DNA of 30,959 nucleotides from a virus. Below the pieces are notes generated by a model that saw nothing but the letters and a program-made list of their open reading frames with translations, did no database searches and was not told where the DNA came from. The translations under genes and the position numbers were made by a program. The stretch spans positions 1-30,959 of the IMG/VR virus record IMGVR_UViG_3300025695_001202, one strand, 5' to 3'. Below are positions 23,310 through 29,203 of this stretch, in pieces; positions within the stretch are counted from its first letter, which is position 1; every line of letters begins with the position of its first letter.

Positions 23310-23939
23310 TTATATTATTGATTTTTTTATTTTTATTGGGTCGTTAAGGTTCTTAATAATCGGTAATAACACTTGGGACAATTTATGACTAATGTATTCT
23401 CCACCACTCACATGTTGTTCCTTAGGCACATCAACCACATATTCTTTATAGGTCAATTCTAAATTATTGTTAACACAAAATTCCTCTAAGTAGGGGTTTT
23501 TGTCATTTGTATTAACCCACTGAGTAAAAATACCTCCCTTATTTAATAGTGATGGGAGTTTTCTAATAAACCCGTTAACGAAATCCTTACCGTACTCCGC
23601 AAACGTATCAAAGTATATCCCATCGAATGTTGGTAAATCATTTATTACGTGTTGCCACCTACCTTCAACAACGATCGATTTCTCGTACCAACCATTGTCT
23701 CTCATGTATTTTAACACATCCTCATGTGATTCGACGATCGTGTGACTCTTTATATTATGTTGATTGATGAATGTGTCTACCAAACCTAATCCGTGACCCA
23801 CATTTAGTATGTCACCACCATTCTTACAGACAATATCAGCCGACTCTTCCATCCATTCTTTTTCCCACATCATCATGACCGCATTCCCATTCTCATCATA
23901 AAGATTGTCGTCCTTGTATATGTACTTACCTAAATTCAT
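23310..23939 (-). CDS. SAM-dependent methyltransferase, GAMT/RMT2-like
   Basis: A 209-residue class I methyltransferase. DILNVGHGLGLVDTFI (43-58) is the SAM loop, HTIVESHEDVLKYM (66-79) has the acidic residue (Glu70) that binds the ribose, and FDGIYFDTFAEYGKDF (105-120) is motif II-III. The phrase VGHGLG followed by VVEGRWQHVI and FDGIYFDTF is the pattern of guanidinoacetate and protein-arginine (RMT2-like) methyltransferases. A substrate such as a guanidino group on a small molecule or protein is inferred. It stands alone, bounded by the terminator at 23950. Confidence 0.78.
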   Translation of the reverse strand: MNLGKYIYKDDNLYDENGNAVMMMWEKEWMEESADIVCKNGGDILNVGHGLGLVDTFINQHNIKSHTIVESHEDVLKYMRDNGWYEKSIVVEGRWQHVINDLPTFDGIYFDTFAEYGKDFVNGFIRKLPSLLNKGGIFTQWVNTNDKNPYLEEFCVNNNLELTYKEYVVDVPKEQHVSGGEYISHKLSQVLLPIIKNLNDPIKIKKSII

Positions 23940-23949
23940 AACCTAATAA

Positions 23950-23984
23950 TAAAAATAAAAGGTGAGATTTTAAACCCACCTTTT
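23950..23984 (-). terminator. Rho-independent terminator
   Basis: On the minus strand, AAAAGGTGGG (23984-23975), loop TTTAAAAT, CTCACCTTTT (23966-23957) with one G-T pair, then an ATTTTTATT tail. It lies 24 bp after the stop of the SPFH gene and 10 bp before the start of the methyltransferase, so it should end the former and separate the two. Confidence 0.75.
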
Positions 23985-24007
23985 AAAAAAAACCTAATAA
24001 AGTATTA

Positions 24008-25435
24008 TTAGTTCTTCTTATTTAATAATTGCTTAGCCATTTCAGCTTGAATTAATGAGTTAGTTAAGTTGTTACCACCTTTACTATTACCTCCCATTAT
24101 TACAACACCAGGTGCTGACATCTTAGCGAACTCTTTAGCTACGGCAGTCGCCTTTGCCAATTCAAGTTCGGCCTTTTCTTGTGGTGTTAAACCCGCCGAC
24201 ACTAACTTTGCGTTCTCATAGTATTGTGCATCGGCCGCAACTTTCTTAGATTGTGCCTTTAACTTTGCAACCTCTAATTTCTTTTTCTCCGCAATCACGT
24301 TCTGTTCGGCAACCTTAGCTTCAGTTTCAGCCGCGATGGTCAATTTGATTTGTTCCTTTTCTAAAGACGCTCTTTCCTTAGCTTTCTCGGCCTCACCCTT
24401 AGCGATCTCTTTCTTAGCGGTATAATACTGTCTTTCAGCTTGTTGTTTCTCTAATTGAGTTTGTGCGACTTCATTCTTTTGTAAATCTAATCTCTTATCA
24501 AACGATTGTTCCCAATCAATAGAAGTAACTTGAGCTTGGAATATAGTGATACCATATTGTTTTAAGGTATTTGATTTGTTATCTCTTAATATATTTCCTT
24601 GTCTATCTCTCTTAATTCTAAATCTCTTCTGTTTAGACGAACGTTGAGGTTGAATTTTACGTATTGTTGTTGTATCCCCTATGATCTCAGCGTTTCTATC
24701 GGCTTCATAGTATTCCTCAACTAAGTACATTCCATTTTCTAATTGATCTCTAAAGTATCTATCGAAATCAGATGCCTTACCACTAATGTATTCTTGTGCG
24801 TCCATTAACTTACAAGTGTTCTTTAATGCCGCATCTATATTTGGCAATACTCTACCATAGATTAACTTTGATTCTGAACGATTTCTATCCGCCATATCTA
24901 AGAATACTTCTTCATCATCAGTATTTACACCAACAACCACTGCCGTCCCAATTTCCGCTTTAATTGCATCTGAGAATTCCCATAAACTTGCATGTCTATT
25001 ATAAATACCATCTGCACTTTCAGGTAATTTTGCCTTTCTACCGTCCTCATCAGATTCAGTGATTACATCTTGAATTGAAATTTCAAATGATAATGGAATT
25101 GTTCTACCCCATAGTTTAGTTTTTAAACCTTGAGTCTTTACCATTTTATCTCCACCCCATGGATATTGTACCGCATATGCCGTACCACTATTCGCCCAAA
25201 AGAAGACCCCATTTAACGCTAAAATACCTATTCCAATTAACAACACAAACATTGGTTTCATTCCGATTGGGAATGGTATCATATTGCGAATCGTTTTATG
25301 ATAATACTTATCTTTTTGTAATTCGTTATACTCTTGATTTTTAATGTCATTCGCGTCTTGGACCTTTTTAATTTGATTCCACACAAACCCTGTAATTGCG
25401 GTCAATATGACCAATACCCCTACTAATGTTAACAT
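24008..25435 (-). CDS. SPFH/flotillin-like membrane protein
   Basis: A 475-residue SPFH (band 7/prohibitin) family protein. There are two hydrophobic segments, 4-19 and 62-80, then a beta-rich SPFH region (about 85-285, including GVFFWANSGTAYAVQYPWGG and FQAQVTSIDWEQSFDKRLDL), then a long Ala/Glu/Lys/Gln coiled coil (about 285-425), and a Gly-rich end (VVIMGGNSKGGNN). Cellular SPFH proteins oligomerise into membrane-bound rings or cages that guard membrane proteases or microdomains. The layout matches a flotillin more than HflK/HflC. Its purpose in a phage is unknown; it may control host proteases such as FtsH, hold membrane domains, or resist membrane-acting defence. It has its own terminator. 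Confidence 0.8.
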   Translation of the reverse strand: MLTLVGVLVILTAITGFVWNQIKKVQDANDIKNQEYNELQKDKYYHKTIRNMIPFPIGMKPMFVLLIGIGILALNGVFFWANSGTAYAVQYPWGGDKMVKTQGLKTKLWGRTIPLSFEISIQDVITESDEDGRKAKLPESADGIYNRHASLWEFSDAIKAEIGTAVVVGVNTDDEEVFLDMADRNRSESKLIYGRVLPNIDAALKNTCKLMDAQEYISGKASDFDRYFRDQLENGMYLVEEYYEADRNAEIIGDTTTIRKIQPQRSSKQKRFRIKRDRQGNILRDNKSNTLKQYGITIFQAQVTSIDWEQSFDKRLDLQKNEVAQTQLEKQQAERQYYTAKKEIAKGEAEKAKERASLEKEQIKLTIAAETEAKVAEQNVIAEKKKLEVAKLKAQSKKVAADAQYYENAKLVSAGLTPQEKAELELAKATAVAKEFAKMSAPGVVIMGGNSKGGNNLTNSLIQAEMAKQLLNKKN

Positions 25436-25460
25436 AACTTTCTAATTTAAATTTAATTGT

Positions 25461-25721
25461 TTATTTTTCTTTAATTATGTAAGTACCTTCCATTACTCCG
25501 AACGATGATTTCTCGTAAAACTCATACGATTTAGGTTGGACCGAATCAGGTCTTTTGGATGTTAATATCCAAATTTGTTCTTTTTTCCAAGTGACCATTT
25601 CTAATTGATCCCCTTTTTTAATTTCGATAGTACCTGTACCACCAAAAGATTTAACTCTTTGGTTTTCCGTACACGACATGAGTGATAACGAAATACCAAT
25701 AATAATGATTAATTGTTTCAT
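25461..25721 (-). CDS. Small lipoprotein
   Basis: An 86-residue protein from the ATG at 25719-25721. MKQLIIIIGISLSLMSC is a signal peptide with a lipobox (LMSC), so Cys17 should be lipidated after cleavage by signal peptidase II. The mature part is short and beta-prone (GGTGTIEIKKGDQLEMVTWK, then QIWILTSKRP). A TTG upstream would put the promoter boxes inside the gene, which argues for this later start. The promoter of host type at 25742-25773 fits. It may sit in the outer or inner membrane and block other phages or alter the envelope. Confidence 0.75.
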   Translation of the reverse strand: MKQLIIIIGISLSLMSCTENQRVKSFGGTGTIEIKKGDQLEMVTWKKEQIWILTSKRPDSVQPKSYEFYEKSSFGVMEGTYIIKEK

Positions 25722-25741
25722 AATTTTAATTTGATTTGATA

Positions 25742-25773
25742 CAAAAGTAAGTAAAAAATTATTAAAAACCAAA
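25742..25773 (-). promoter_or_regulatory. Bacteroidota-type promoter for the lipoprotein
   Basis: On the minus strand, TTTG (25770-25773), 20 bp, then TACTTTTG (25742-25749), full match to TAnnTTTG. The -7 box ends 20 bp before the ATG at 25721. Confidence 0.6.
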
Positions 25774-25783
25774 TTTTTATGGT

Positions 25784-26791
25784 TTATAATTTTCTAAAAT
25801 CCGGTTTTAATATTCTCCATAGGGTTTCTGCGTAATCGGATCCATCTAACATCTTAAATAAGAGTTGTGGGTATTCATATCTTTTTGCTCTTTCTGCAAA
25901 TTCTGCTCGATTATCTTTTAGAGATTCTAATACATTATAGAACGCTAAGTAACTTGATTCTAATAAAATATATTGTGAAGTCAGTTCTTCTACATACTCA
26001 TCTATTTTATTAAAGAATTCATCAGGAACATCTTCTAATATTTTGTAAATATCATTTCCACTACTCAAACATTCCCATACAGATTTAGTAGAGATTTCAG
26101 TCATAATCTTATGAAGTCTAATGTACTCCTCACCTTTGATTTTACACCTATCTCCATTTGAGAACTTAATCACAAATCCTTCTCTATTTTCACCTATATT
26201 TTGTTTTAGGTATTTGTAATTCTTAATGTTATTGTATTTTCTAACAACATCATATCCATTATTTTTAAATTGATCTAATGAATATTCTTCACCTGAATTG
26301 GTTCCAATTCTCCCCAATAAAACTAATCTCTCTGAACCTGCGTAATCTACAACAATTCTGTTTTCTGGATAGATGATTTCAAACATATAGGTTGAATCTT
26401 TAGAAAAATGAGATTGTTGAAATTTATCCTTAAACATCTCACCACCTTTAATTGCCTGTTCGGAAGTAAAAGAACCTCTACTTGCAAAAATCCATTTACC
26501 ATCATAGTAAAATGCAATACCTAACGAACCATCCATTTTCTCATATACCTCAAACTCATCAGTTATTGTATGTTTTTGTTCCTCGATATTAAAGAACTTT
26601 TTAAATGGTCTTGCTACTACATTACCACTTTCATCAGTAACCAGTCCTCTACATTGTAGAGTAATTTCATCCCACTTACCTTCATATTGAGTTGCCTGAG
26701 AATAGTTCCAAATAGTCAAAGGTAGGGTTGGGTGAGTTTGTTTAATCAACCAACCATCTTCGTAGTATTTGTTTAATAATTCTAAGTTCAT
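25784..26791 (-). CDS. rnlA: T4 Rnl1-type RNA ligase
   Basis: A 335-residue ATP-dependent RNA ligase of the T4 gp63 (Rnl1) kind. Motif I is EKMDGSLG with nucleophile Lys85; Arg48 sits in CRGLV upstream; motif IIIa is in YMFEIIYPENRIVVDY (135-150); motif IV is EGFVIKF (204-210); motif V is CKIKGEEY (216-223). The C-terminal all-helical domain follows, as in Rnl1. It seals 5'-phosphate to 3'-OH ends in RNA; in T4, Rnl1 repairs tRNA cut by the host anticodon nuclease PrrC. The polynucleotide kinase gene lies 1 bp upstream, and the tRNA cluster is beside it. Confidence 0.93.
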   Translation of the reverse strand: MNLELLNKYYEDGWLIKQTHPTLPLTIWNYSQATQYEGKWDEITLQCRGLVTDESGNVVARPFKKFFNIEEQKHTITDEFEVYEKMDGSLGIAFYYDGKWIFASRGSFTSEQAIKGGEMFKDKFQQSHFSKDSTYMFEIIYPENRIVVDYAGSERLVLLGRIGTNSGEEYSLDQFKNNGYDVVRKYNNIKNYKYLKQNIGENREGFVIKFSNGDRCKIKGEEYIRLHKIMTEISTKSVWECLSSGNDIYKILEDVPDEFFNKIDEYVEELTSQYILLESSYLAFYNVLESLKDNRAEFAERAKRYEYPQLLFKMLDGSDYAETLWRILKPDFRKL

Positions 26792-26792
26792 A

Positions 26793-27185
26793 TTATCTTA
26801 GTTTAATTTCAAATCTATCTTCCATCTTCTGTAAACTTTCTTCTGGTACTCCATGTTCATTTACTCCACCATGTCTGTTTTCAACAATTAGTGAATAAAC
26901 TCTATAGTCATGTTTTTCTGCAAGTTCATAGTATGGTTTCATTTCCCATTCTTGAGTAAATGTGTTTGAGACTACAATTCTACTAGTTTCTTGTTGCATC
27001 GCCCAATCCGTATTGTTTTGACACCATGTATGTGCTGAATGTAATTTAGTAGCTTCAAAAATATATGCACCTGTTAATGGGTGAATAAAGAATTGATCAG
27101 CTTCAAAATGTTCTCCACCTAATGATTTTGCTAAGGTTGATTTACCACTACCTGGTAATCCTCTTAATAAGTATAGTTCTTTCAT
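26793..27185 (-). CDS. Polynucleotide kinase-like P-loop protein
   Basis: A 130-residue kinase with the Walker A motif GLPGSGKST at 9-17, FEADQFF at 27-33 in the place of the acidic substrate-binding residue, and RIVVSNTFTQEWEM (69-82), which matches the N4BP2/AAA_33 family of small phosphotransferases. It phosphorylates RNA or DNA 5'-ends or a related hydroxyl. It has only the kinase part; T4 Pnkp is 301 residues with a 3'-phosphatase. The gene is next to rnlA with a 1-bp gap, so they are co-expressed. The order kinase then ligase fits RNA repair. Confidence 0.82.
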   Translation of the reverse strand: MKELYLLRGLPGSGKSTLAKSLGGEHFEADQFFIHPLTGAYIFEATKLHSAHTWCQNNTDWAMQQETSRIVVSNTFTQEWEMKPYYELAEKHDYRVYSLIVENRHGGVNEHGVPEESLQKMEDRFEIKLR

Positions 27186-27299
27186 GACGTTGTTTATTCT
27201 TAATTTTTTGTAAAATTAGTAAAAATAAATAAACCCGCCTAATATAAAGTGATTTTTTTAGTGAAGTGAGTCATTGACTTTATTGGATAGAATATTTTG

Positions 27300-27373
27300 T
27301 GGTCCCCCCAGGACTCGAACCTGAAACCTTCTCGTTATGAGCGAGGTGCACTAACCAATTGTGCTAGAGGACC
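27300..27373 (-). tRNA. tRNA with anticodon CAT (elongator Met or Ile2)
   Basis: A 74-nt cloverleaf on the minus strand: acceptor GGTCCTC/GGGGACC, D stem GCAC/GTGC, anticodon loop CTCATAA, T arm TCAGG/CCTGG with loop TTCGAGT, discriminator A. One mismatch (C27-A43) in the anticodon stem. The CAT anticodon can be Met or, if C34 is turned into lysidine, Ile for ATA codons; sequence alone cannot decide. No CCA is encoded. Confidence 0.9.
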
Positions 27374-27457
27374 GTGTGGGGTTTTGTCGGTTAAGACCTA
27401 CATGACTTTAACCCCCTAAAGTTCACTGTGTAATTAAAGACCCACAGCGGTCATTGT

Positions 27458-27688
27458 TTACTGATGGTATCGAATGTATCTTCCGAAACGATCAACTCTA
27501 ACATTGAGTCTCTCAATTTTAAAATTCCATTCATCAAACCTACCTAAACCAGACATCTCTCTGGCTTGTTTAATTGCGGATTTCTCCGACTTCTCACGTA
27601 CAGATTCCGTAGTTTCTACGAAAAATGTGGGAGCCTGAACACCGTTTCTAACGGGAACTACTCTCCAAATCCTCAATTTCTGAGTCAT
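27458..27688 (-). CDS. 76-residue protein between tRNA genes, unknown
   Basis: A basic, Arg-rich protein: MTQKLRIWRVVPVRNGVQAP, TFFVETTESVREKSEKSAIK, QAREMSGLGRFDEWNF, KIERLNVRVDRFGRYIRYHQ. It seems to fold as beta-alpha-beta with an amphipathic helix in the middle. There is no known domain; the basic charge and its place among tRNA genes would allow RNA binding. Immediately upstream is a hairpin at 27694-27710. It is not like the two homing endonucleases. Confidence 0.6.
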   Translation of the reverse strand: MTQKLRIWRVVPVRNGVQAPTFFVETTESVREKSEKSAIKQAREMSGLGRFDEWNFKIERLNVRVDRFGRYIRYHQ

Positions 27689-27693
27689 AATCT

Positions 27694-27710
27694 TTGTTCT
27701 AATAGAACAA
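27694..27710 (-). promoter_or_regulatory. Leader hairpin before the 76-residue gene
   Basis: TTGTTC (minus 27710-27705), loop TATTA, GAACAA, ending 5 bp before the ATG at 27688. It is six base pairs, so weak, but the position just ahead of a start recalls the leader hairpin of the GIY-YIG gene at 29204. Confidence 0.35.
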
Positions 27711-27762
27711 GACTATGGTGAGTTAATTTTTTCTTTTCCTTTCATAATGTTTTTGTTTTTAG

Positions 27763-27837
27763 TTGCGGGGGCAGGATTCGAACCTGCGTCGTTCGGGATA
27801 TGAGCCCGAGCTGGAACCACCTCCAGTCCACCCCACT
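27763..27837 (-). tRNA. Initiator-like tRNA-fMet (CAT)
   Basis: A 75-nt tRNA with the marks of a bacterial initiator: the position 1/72 pair is unpaired (A1 against A72), the anticodon stem ends in three G-C pairs (TCGGG / CCCGA around CTCATAT), and the end reads CCCCGCA as in E. coli fMet. The D arm is irregular, its best stem being CTGG/CCAG. T arm GCAGG/CCTGC with loop TTCGAAT is normal. No CCA is encoded. It begins 10 bp after the stop of the first GIY-YIG gene. Confidence 0.82.
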
Positions 27838-27847
27838 ATATATTATT

Positions 27848-28357
27848 TTACTTAGTGTTGTAATAGTTTTTCATGATCTCAGAATGTTCTTTTCTATGAG
27901 TTTTATTTGACCACCTTTGTTTTGCCTTTTCTGATATTTTCTTTTTGGTTTCTTCTGATATCCCCCTTCTACGATTTGCATCTGAAATTTTTTTTCTCGT
28001 TTCGTTAGTTGGTTTTTTCCCTTTATTAATTTCAGACAACTTTTTCTTGGTCTCAAGTGTGTGTTTTAACCCTAAGAACATTGGTCCACCCTCACCACCT
28101 AAACCCATATTATAGGTTTCACTAGTTGAGATAAACGACTCGTTTACTAGTTCTTTTTCTTTATTATTCATTTCTTCCTCACTATCAAATATAAACAAAA
28201 CTTGTTTTTCAAAGGACCCTTTTCCATACTTTTTTAATGCTTCCCTGATTGCCCTACCACTACCCATATAGTTATCATATGGATTTTTGGTTTGGTGTTT
28301 TCCAATATAAACCTTACCATTTATTTTGTTTGTTGTTTTGTATACCGTATATTTCAT
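27848..28357 (-). CDS. GIY-YIG homing endonuclease with NUMOD3 repeats
   Basis: A 169-residue protein from the ATG at 28355-28357; a longer frame starting with GTG further upstream would read through a tRNA-like element, so it is not used. The catalytic domain is MKYTVYKTTNKINGKVYIGK with the two Tyr motifs, RAIREALKKYG with the catalytic Arg, EKELV with the metal-binding Glu and YNMGLGGEGG. The C-terminal part holds NUMOD3-type DNA-binding repeats (ETKKKLSEINKGKKP, ETRKKISDANRRRG, ETKKKISEKAKQRW). This is a free-standing seg-like homing enzyme. It sits between tRNA genes, a common place for such elements to settle. Confidence 0.93.
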   Translation of the reverse strand: MKYTVYKTTNKINGKVYIGKHQTKNPYDNYMGSGRAIREALKKYGKGSFEKQVLFIFDSEEEMNNKEKELVNESFISTSETYNMGLGGEGGPMFLGLKHTLETKKKLSEINKGKKPTNETRKKISDANRRRGISEETKKKISEKAKQRWSNKTHRKEHSEIMKNYYNTK

Positions 28358-28372
28358 ATTAATAGGAATGTA

Positions 28373-28387
28373 ATCACTCACAGTGAT
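28373..28387 (-). other. Hairpin between tRNA-like element and GIY-YIG gene
   Basis: ATCACT, loop GTG, AGTGAT on the minus strand, 15 bp before the ATG at 28357. Either a leader hairpin of the homing enzyme or a processing structure for the RNA upstream. Confidence 0.35.
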
Positions 28388-28392
28388 ATTAG

Positions 28393-28484
28393 TTGGTATG
28401 GTAAGGATTCGAACCTCTATACCTCCGTTCCGCATTCCCCATATCGGTTCCAACTTCACAGTGTGCCCACTACACTACTACCAA
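28393..28484 (-). tRNA. tRNA-like element, degenerate, amino acid unclear
   Basis: A 92-nt element on the minus strand. Its 5' part follows tRNA numbering: TTGGTAG, TA, D arm GTGT/ACAC with loop AGTGGGC, and T at position 33. The 3' part has a normal T loop (GAGG TTCGAAT CCTT) and ATACCAA, which pairs with TTGGTA of the 5' end. The middle does not form a normal anticodon stem: T33 is followed by TGG (Pro), but 27-31 and 39-43 do not pair; a second possible stem, CCGAT/ATGCGG with one bulge, gives a GGG loop. It is a tRNA pseudogene or a class-II-like tRNA with an inserted piece. Confidence 0.4.
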
Positions 28485-28533
28485 ACGAGAGTTTCGAACC
28501 TCTCAGTCTCAGGTTAATTACTCCTAAGATTTG
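28482..28533 (-). ncRNA. D-armless tRNA-like element, candidate
   Basis: The minus strand reads CAAAT (closing 5' arm), CTTAGG / CCTGAG (6-bp stem with one G-T, loop AGTAATTAA), ACT, GAGAG / CTCTC (5-bp stem, loop GTTCGAAA, which includes TTCGAAA), GTTTG (closing 3' arm, pairs with CAAAT). This is a three-way junction with the T-arm signature but no place for a D arm, 52 nt in all. It begins at the discriminator base end of tRNA-Asp. Its 3' arm shares bases with the 5' end of the tRNA-like element at 28393, so the two cannot fold together. Confidence 0.4.
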
Positions 28534-28605
28534 CGGTCTATGAGGGTTCCGACCCCTCTACTTCTGCGTGACAGGCAGATATGATAGCCACTTCACCAAT
28601 AGACC
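28534..28605 (-). tRNA. tRNA-Asp (GTC)
   Basis: A 72-nt tRNA: acceptor GGTCTAT/ATAGACC perfect, anticodon stem TCTGC/GCAGA with loop CTGTCAC, D stem GTGA/TCAT, T stem GAGGG/CCCTC, discriminator G as in Asp tRNAs. The T loop is GTCGGAA, lacking the universal T54 and A58. No encoded CCA. Confidence 0.88.
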
Positions 28606-28833
28606 AGCAATTGGTTGTTTCGGGTACAACCAAGAAAACCTTGACATAATACCTACCAAAGGTAGATATCTCATAATTAAAATAATAAGTTACACAATTT
28701 ACTCTACACCAAACTTAACCTTCAAGTAAATCCCTTCAACTAACTACTCGTTTGGTTCTTTCGTTAGCCTCTCCAGTACTCTTTCAAGCATTAGGATTAG
28801 TAGCCTACCAGTCTTACCTCGCTTATTATTTTG
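28606..28833 (-). other. Structured spacer between tRNA-Asp and tRNA-Ala
   Basis: No gene is seen in these 228 bp. It holds three stems: TTGGTTGT/ACAACCAA with a 7-nt loop (28611-28633), directly ahead of tRNA-Asp; ATACCTACC/GGTAGATAT with one mismatch (about 28650-28670); and ACCAAAC/GTTTGGT, which closes a 49-nt element (28708-28756). The last has a direct repeat of TTGAAGG in its interior. No T-loop sequence is present, so these are not simple tRNA genes. Confidence 0.4.
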
Positions 28834-28906
28834 TGGAGAAACCGGGACTCGAACCCGGAACTATAGAATGCAAATCTATGATGATAGCCAATTTCACCAA
28901 ATCCCC
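28834..28906 (-). tRNA. tRNA-Ala (TGC)
   Basis: A 73-nt tRNA: anticodon stem ATAGA/TCTAT, loop TTTGCAT, D stem GTGA/TCAT, T arm CCGGG/CCCGG with loop TTCGAGT. The acceptor GGGGATT / TTTCTCC keeps G3-T70, the identity pair of alanine tRNA, but positions 6 and 7 are T-T mismatches, so the lower acceptor stem is weak. Discriminator A. No CCA encoded. Confidence 0.85.
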
Positions 28907-28909
28907 AAA

Positions 28910-29015
28910 TATTGAATGTGTTATAGGGCGAGGTTCAAAAACCACACACTATACAAAGACCGATTCTTATTTGTAACCCAAACTAGCCCAGGTGCCGGTG
29001 CAACGCCATTCAATA
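28910..29015 (-). ncRNA. Stem-closed RNA element between two tRNAs, candidate
   Basis: A perfect 9-bp closing stem TATTGAATG/CATTCAATA (28910-28918 and 29007-29015) spans nearly the whole spacer from tRNA-Glu to tRNA-Ala, leaving 1 and 3 bp on either side. Inside on the minus strand are TATAG/CTATA with GGTT-TTTG-AACC, TGC/GCA and possible GGCG/CGCC pairing. It is too long for a tRNA and has no anticodon arm, though it is built like a cassette between two tRNAs. Confidence 0.45.
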
Positions 29016-29016
29016 G

Positions 29017-29088
29017 TACTCCGTAGGGGTATCGATCCCCTTACTCCACCGTGAAAGGGTGGTGACTTAGCCAGTTGTCGAACGGAGC
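29017..29088 (-). tRNA. tRNA-Glu (TTC)
   Basis: A 72-nt tRNA: acceptor GCTCCGT/ACGGAGT with a G-T end pair, anticodon stem CCACC/GGTGG, loop CTTTCAC, D stem GAC/GTC, T stem AGGGG/CCCCT. The T loop is ATCGATA, with A in place of T54. Discriminator A. No CCA encoded. Confidence 0.88.
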
Positions 29089-29203
29089 ATTTGTAACTTT
29101 TAAATTATCCCCATAGTTACTAACTGTGCCAACATACGATTTGGAGGTATCAGTGTGCATTGTTAAGAGGCAGTACCTATCTTCGTTCCCTTGTACTTCG
29201 GGC
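29089..29203 (-). other. Spacer after the second GIY-YIG gene
   Basis: No coding sequence seen. Minus strand hairpins: CACAGTT-AGT-AACTATG (7 bp with one G-T, 29112-29128) and AGGTA/TACCT enclosing about 24 nt (about 29145-29175). It separates the homing endonuclease from tRNA-Glu and may be 3' processing sequence. Confidence 0.35.

Noticed and set aside
25722-25772. Longer lipoprotein frame starting with TTG
   Set aside because: It would overlap the -7 and -33 boxes of the promoter, and the signal peptide starts at the ATG at 25721.
28358-28459. N-terminal extension of the first GIY-YIG gene by 34 codons
   Set aside because: It would begin at GTG inside a tRNA-like element; the GIY-YIG domain starts cleanly at the ATG at 28357.
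28292-28543. Rightward frame of 83 codons and a similar one at 28752-28976
   Set aside because: Both cross tRNA or tRNA-like sequences on the other strand, and their products read like reverse-strand tRNA translation.
28911-29014. tRNA with a long variable arm between tRNA-Glu and tRNA-Ala
   Set aside because: No anticodon stem with T33 and no T-loop consensus can be placed inside the closing stem.
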